The translations under genes were made by a program, and so were the position numbers. Positions 6,887-9,462 of a stretch of 9,462 nucleotides of DNA are shown here, in pieces. The DNA comes from an uncultured Alkalilimnicola sp. (GTDB lineage: Bacteria > Pseudomonadota > Gammaproteobacteria > Nitrococcales > AK92), in the NCBI GenBank assembly GCA_937951875.1, contig CALGAN010000058.1:1-9462 (forward strand). The letters are read 5' to 3'. Under the pieces are notes generated by a model, which was given only the letters and a program-made list of their open reading frames with translations, had not been told where the DNA came from and ran no database searches. Each line of letters opens with the position of its first letter. Position 1 is the first letter of the stretch.

Positions 6887-7630
6887 TCAGAAGCGAAGCG
6901 CGAAGCCCGCGCTGAATTCCTGGAATTCCTCGTGGTCGGCGAAGTCGGCGCGCTGATAGCGCCAGTCGGCGCGCAGCAGCAGGTGGTCGCCCAGCAGCGT
7001 GCTGGCGCCGATGCCGACCGCCCACAGCGTGGCGTCGTCCGACCGGGACTCGAGCAAGGTCGCGCGCGGCGAGTTGTCCATGCGGCCCAGCCCCAAGCTC
7101 AGATGCGGCTTGATGGGCAGCGCCGCGCGCGGTCGCAGCACCAGGTCGGCGCGGTACAGGCGCGAGTTGGAGAAGGTGCCCGACACCTCGGCGGCGTGCA
7201 GTTCGAGGGAGACCGCGGGCAGCAGCCGGTAGCCGAGGTACAGCCCGATCAGCGGATCCTTCTCGAAGCTGCCGGCGCTGACGCCGAACTCGGCGCGGCC
7301 GGCCAGATAGCGCTGCACGAACTCGCTGCGGCGGTCGGGATCGATGCCGGCGGCGGCCAGGCTCTCCGTCATGGCGGCGCGGCGCGCCCAGCCCTCGCCG
7401 CGGACGGTGCGCAGCTTCAGCCAGTCGTACTGCCGCTCCAGCACCTCGGCCTGGTCGCCGCGCTCCAGGGCGTAGATGGCGGGGTAGCCGCGGCCGGGAC
7501 CGCTATGCAGCTCTACATATGGCTCGCGGATCACGATCGGCGCCCGCGCTCCGGCCGGCACGGCGCACAGCCAGCACAGCAACAGGCCCAGGAGCCAGGC
7601 GCTCGCATTGTGAGCAGGGGATGAGTCCAT
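6887..7630 (-). CDS. SH3b-domain outer-membrane beta-barrel protein, 247 aa
   Basis: The first gene of the downstream operon. After a hydrophobic signal (about residues 11-29, cleavage near VPAGARA) comes a bacterial SH3 domain at about 33-87, with YVELHSGPGRGYPAIYALER and WLKLRTVRGEGWARR showing the usual pattern; such domains often bind peptidoglycan or peptide. The segment from about 110 to 247 alternates amphipathic strands (LIGLYLGYRLLPAVSLELHA, LWAVGIGASTLLGDHLLLRA) and ends in LRF with a C-terminal phenylalanine, as in eight-stranded barrels. SH3b plus barrel would place a wall- or partner-binding module on the periplasmic side of the pore. AGGGA lies 9 nt before the ATG. Upstream is a 158-bp gap likely to carry the promoter. 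It may correspond to one of the GltA/GltB/GltH or NfsA barrels, which is inferred from gene order. Confidence 0.9.
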   Translation of the reverse strand: MDSSPAHNASAWLLGLLLCWLCAVPAGARAPIVIREPYVELHSGPGRGYPAIYALERGDQAEVLERQYDWLKLRTVRGEGWARRAAMTESLAAAGIDPDRRSEFVQRYLAGRAEFGVSAGSFEKDPLIGLYLGYRLLPAVSLELHAAEVSGTFSNSRLYRADLVLRPRAALPIKPHLSLGLGRMDNSPRATLLESRSDDATLWAVGIGASTLLGDHLLLRADWRYQRADFADHEEFQEFSAGFALRF

Positions 7631-7680
7631 TCGAGTTATTCCCTATGTAATGGCCGCTGTCGCGCGGGCGGTTCCCCGGC

Positions 7681-7697
7681 CCGGGCAAGCTGCCCGG
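7681..7697 (-). promoter_or_regulatory. Perfect inverted repeat in the operon leader
   Basis: CCGGGCA, a three-base spacer and TGCCCGG form a perfect 7-bp stem. No T-run follows on the minus strand, so a terminator is unlikely. It lies about 50 bp before the 7630 start codon, where it could be an RNA hairpin in the leader or a binding site for a dimeric regulator. Confidence 0.4.
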
Positions 7698-7711
7698 CTT
7701 TGTCCGGCCAT

Positions 7712-7725
7712 GGGCGATCCCGCCC
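7712..7725 (-). promoter_or_regulatory. Second inverted repeat in the operon leader
   Basis: GGGCG, a four-base spacer and CGCCC form a perfect 5-bp stem, 14 bp from the neighbouring 7681-7697 repeat. Two adjacent stems suggest a structured leader RNA. In a sequence this GC-rich, a single short stem could occur by chance. Confidence 0.3.
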
Positions 7726-7766
7726 CCGATACGGCGACCTATACCGAGATATGGGCGCCGCGGCGC

Positions 7767-7789
7767 AAACAAAATCGGCGGCCGGCCGC
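7767..7789 (-). terminator. Possible rho-independent terminator of the cytochrome gene
   Basis: On the minus strand the stop codon TAG (7791-7789) runs directly into the perfect 12-bp palindrome GCGGCCGGCCGC (7789-7778), followed two bases later by ATTTTGTTT (7775-7767). A GC stem followed by a T-run is the intrinsic-terminator layout. The palindrome alone gives only a short stem with a four-base loop; upstream GCCGG can pair with CCGGC for an alternative fold. The T-run is interrupted by a G, so strength is uncertain. Confidence 0.5.
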
Positions 7790-9462
7790 TACCGGCAGCC
7801 CGCCGCCAGCCAGTTGAACAGCGCGGCGTAGACCGGATCGCCCGCCTGTAGCACGGGGACGTCGTCGCTGCCGTCGTGCAGCGTGCCGGCGCGGTCCACG
7901 CGCGGGTGCGGCAGCGGTCCCTGCTCGGTGCTGACGGGCCGCAGCAGCAGCGGGCTGGCGGCGGGGTCGGCGCACTGTCCGGCGGCCGCCGCCGCCATGC
8001 GCAGGTCGGCCTCGACGTTGCCGGTGAGCACGAAGCGCTCGGGGGCATGGTCACCGCTGAGGTGGCGCGTGGCCGGGCGATCGCCGCTGTTGGCGCGCGG
8101 CAGGTGGCAGCCGGCGCACTCGCGCAGCAGCAGCGGATGCACCTGGGCGAAGCCGCCGTCGCTCAGCGCTTGCAGGCGGCCGCGCAGCTCGGCCGGGCCA
8201 CCGATGGCCTGCCGGGGGTCGTTGTAGTAGAGCGCGCCGAGGTCGATCCACTCGGCCAGCAGCCGCAGCTCGGAGGCGTTGAGCATGCCGCGGTGATCGA
8301 CGCCGCCGGCCGGCAGCGCGCGCTCGGCGCGCAGTTCGCGGCCGAACAGGCGCTCGATCAGGTGGCTGGTGCGGCTGCTGTTGCCGGAGCCGCCCACGTC
8401 CACCAGCGGCCGCTCGCGCGGGATCACCGCCCGGCCGTCGCGCCAGACCGTGCGCGCTTGGCCGTCGGTGTCGCCAGCTCGGGGCCGGCCCAGCACCAGC
8501 TGGTCGTAGGAGACGAAGCGGCCGCTGGCGGTCAGGGTGCGGCTCAGGTCCAGGTCGCCGCCCTGGTGGCAGGCGACGCAGGCGCCGCCGGGGCGCGGGC
8601 GTTCCCACAGCGGCTGGATGTGATCGGGGTAGTTGATGATGCCATCGACCGGACGCTGGGCTTCGTCCAGCCCCTGGTAGTCGATGGTGCGCTCGGGATC
8701 GGGGGCGCGGCCGGCCACGGCCGGATCGGTCCAGATGTCGCGGTAGACCAGATGCGGTTGCAGCTGGGTCGCTTCCGGCCGCAGTCGGGTGAGTGTCTCG
8801 GCCATGGTCTCGCCGTCCAGCGCCGCTAGCTCGGCGACCGCGCCTTCCCAGGGGCCGGCCGCTTTGCCGCGGTTCAACGGCGCGGGGGCGCGGTGCGGCG
8901 AATGACAGCCGTGGCAGGTGCGCTGTTCGCCGGGGCGCAGGTGCAGCCAGGCAGTGTGGGTCTGGAAGGCACGGCCTTCGGCGTCCACCACGGCCAGCGT
9001 CAGCGGTACGTCGGCCGGCACCTCCACTCGCACCGAGCCGTCCGGCTCGATCGGCGCGTAGCCGACGATGCGCTGCGGCTTGAAGCCGGTGGCGCCCAGG
9101 GCGTCCAGCGCCACCCCCGGCGGCACCGGCAGCGCCTGGCTGATCCGCAGGAAGCGGGCCGGGCGGTCGGCGGCGCGGGTCTGGGCGGCGTCGCGTAGCC
9201 GCGCCAGGTCCGGCCGGCCGTCGGCGTCGACCGGAATGGACTCGCCGGGCGCCAGCACCGCTTCGCCCATGCTGCCTAGGAAGTCGGTGTCGTACACGCT
9301 CTTGATGTTGAGCACGGCCGTCGCCGGCGGCGCTGGGGGCGGCTCGACCGGGTCGGTCGGTTCGACGGGATCGGGTGGATCCGTGGGATCCGTGGGATCC
9401 GTGGGATCCGTGGGATCCGTGGGATCCGTGGGATCCGTGGGATCCGTGGGATCCGTGGGATC
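7789..9462 (-). CDS. Triheme c-type cytochrome, HzsA-like, C-terminal 557 codons (5' end outside window)
   Basis: A probable periplasmic or surface electron-transfer protein. Counting from the valine at 9315, three CxxCH haem sites are present: CHGCH (134-138, bases 8916-8902), CVACH (246-250, 8580-8566) and CAGCH (400-404, 8118-8104). The first follows a beta-rich stretch, IVGYAPIEPDGSVRVEVPAD and AWLHLRPGEQ, and precedes SPHRAPAPLNRGKAAGPWEG. A helix LLAEWIDLGALYYNDP lies before the third. This layout matches proteins annotated as related to the hydrazine synthase alpha subunit; it does not imply hydrazine chemistry, since such relatives occur widely without anammox. The frame stays open to base 9462 through a (Asp-Pro-Thr) linker, so the GTG at 9315 is probably not the start; a signal or lipobox and a further N-terminal domain are expected upstream. 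The gene ends with TAG and a likely terminator, so it is probably a separate unit from the following operon. Confidence 0.85.
   Translation of the reverse strand, partial: DPTDPTDPTDPTDPTDPTDPTDPTDPTDPPDPVEPTDPVEPPPAPPATAVLNIKSVYDTDFLGSMGEAVLAPGESIPVDADGRPDLARLRDAAQTRAADRPARFLRISQALPVPPGVALDALGATGFKPQRIVGYAPIEPDGSVRVEVPADVPLTLAVVDAEGRAFQTHTAWLHLRPGEQRTCHGCHSPHRAPAPLNRGKAAGPWEGAVAELAALDGETMAETLTRLRPEATQLQPHLVYRDIWTDPAVAGRAPDPERTIDYQGLDEAQRPVDGIINYPDHIQPLWERPRPGGACVACHQGGDLDLSRTLTASGRFVSYDQLVLGRPRAGDTDGQARTVWRDGRAVIPRERPLVDVGGSGNSSRTSHLIERLFGRELRAERALPAGGVDHRGMLNASELRLLAEWIDLGALYYNDPRQAIGGPAELRGRLQALSDGGFAQVHPLLLRECAGCHLPRANSGDRPATRHLSGDHAPERFVLTGNVEADLRMAAAAAGQCADPAASPLLLRPVSTEQGPLPHPRVDRAGTLHDGSDDVPVLQAGDPVYAALFNWLAAGCR
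9381..9461 (-). repeat. Nine perfect 9-bp tandem repeats encoding an Asp-Pro-Thr linker
   Basis: The unit ccgtgggat (plus strand) occurs nine times without a mismatch, and the window ends at the start of another copy. On the minus strand, in the cytochrome frame, each unit reads Asp-Pro-Thr. Toward lower coordinates the pattern decays into DPPDPVEPTDPVEPPPAPP, apparently older, mutated copies. Because the unit is three codons, copy-number change alters linker length without breaking the frame. Each junction between units also makes the palindrome GGATCC, so these recur every 9 bp. Confidence 0.97.

Larger units (their letters stand above)
7631..7788 (-). other. Intergenic region and presumed 5' leader of the envelope operon
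   Basis: This 158-bp segment separates the cytochrome gene from the eight-gene operon and is the only sizeable gap in the window. Read on the minus strand it holds a GC-rich palindrome and T-rich run (listed as a terminator), a 12-bp palindrome at 7755-7766, AT-rich candidates for a minus-10 element (TATCTC at 7751-7746, TATAGG at 7743-7738), two hairpin-forming inverted repeats (7712-7725 and 7681-7697), and an AGGGA ribosome site ahead of the 7630 start. No minus-35/minus-10 pair of good quality and spacing is visible, so the promoter is not located precisely. I found no convincing coding sequence here. Confidence 0.6.

Noticed and set aside
1..7630. A plain Tol-Pal operon
   Set aside because: No TolB-type propeller, Pal-type OmpA domain, YbgC or YbgF/CpoB of usual size is present within the window; the two barrels and giant TPR lipoprotein do not belong to Tol-Pal.
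7681..7740. Cyclic-di-GMP-I riboswitch in the operon leader
   Set aside because: Only a CAAAGCC-like fragment is present; the conserved GGCAAACC segment, the GNRA tetraloop stem and the closing 3' element are not visible. Kept only as a structured-leader observation.
7755..7766. GCGCCGCGGCGC palindrome as a terminator for a plus-strand transcript
   Set aside because: On the plus strand it is followed by A-rich, not T-rich, sequence, and no plus-strand gene precedes it.
9313..9315. GTG at 9315 as the true start of the cytochrome gene
   Set aside because: No signal peptide follows it, although haem attachment needs export, and the same frame continues without a stop through the repeat to the window edge.
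9381..9461. CRISPR-like or iteron-like array
   Set aside because: The 9-bp units are directly adjacent with no spacers, are in frame with a coding region and give a plausible Pro/Asp/Thr linker.

Overview
The window is a high-GC, gene-dense piece of a Gram-negative genome. Every supported gene lies on the minus strand, so transcription runs from high to low coordinates. Lipobox lipoproteins, periplasmic signal peptides, two outer-membrane beta-barrels and a TolQ/ExbB-type channel point to a diderm proteobacterium. A gammaproteobacterium is my best guess, but no marker gene is present to prove it. No stretch longer than 300 bases lacks a gene; the only sizeable gap is 7631-7788. I saw no tRNA, rRNA, insertion sequence or CRISPR array.

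Region A (9462-7789) is the 3' part of a c-type cytochrome with three CxxCH haem sites and a layout like the hydrazine-synthase-alpha-related (HzsA-like) proteins. Its open frame runs off the window through a 9-bp tandem repeat that encodes an Asp-Pro-Thr linker. A likely intrinsic terminator directly follows its stop codon.

Region B (7788-7631) is a 158-bp intergenic segment. It holds the terminator, several perfect GC-rich inverted repeats and presumably the promoter and leader of the next operon.

Region C (7630-1, continuing outside) is a tightly packed eight-gene operon. In order it encodes an SH3b plus beta-barrel protein, a second outer-membrane beta-barrel, a small periplasmic protein, a periplasmic TPR/coiled-coil protein, a 925-residue TPR lipoprotein, a small TPR lipoprotein, a 91-residue secreted protein, and the start of a MotA/TolQ/ExbB proton-channel protein. 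Genes are 2-42 bp apart or overlap, twice as ATGA.

Read together, region C looks like a proton-motive-force-driven trans-envelope machine: an inner-membrane stator-type channel, a periplasmic and lipoprotein TPR scaffold, and outer-membrane barrels. The part list and order recall the Myxococcus xanthus Agl-Glt gliding and Nfs spore-coat machineries. That link is an inference from architecture and order, not from alignment. ExbD/TolR partners and an energy-transducing protein would be expected just beyond coordinate 1.
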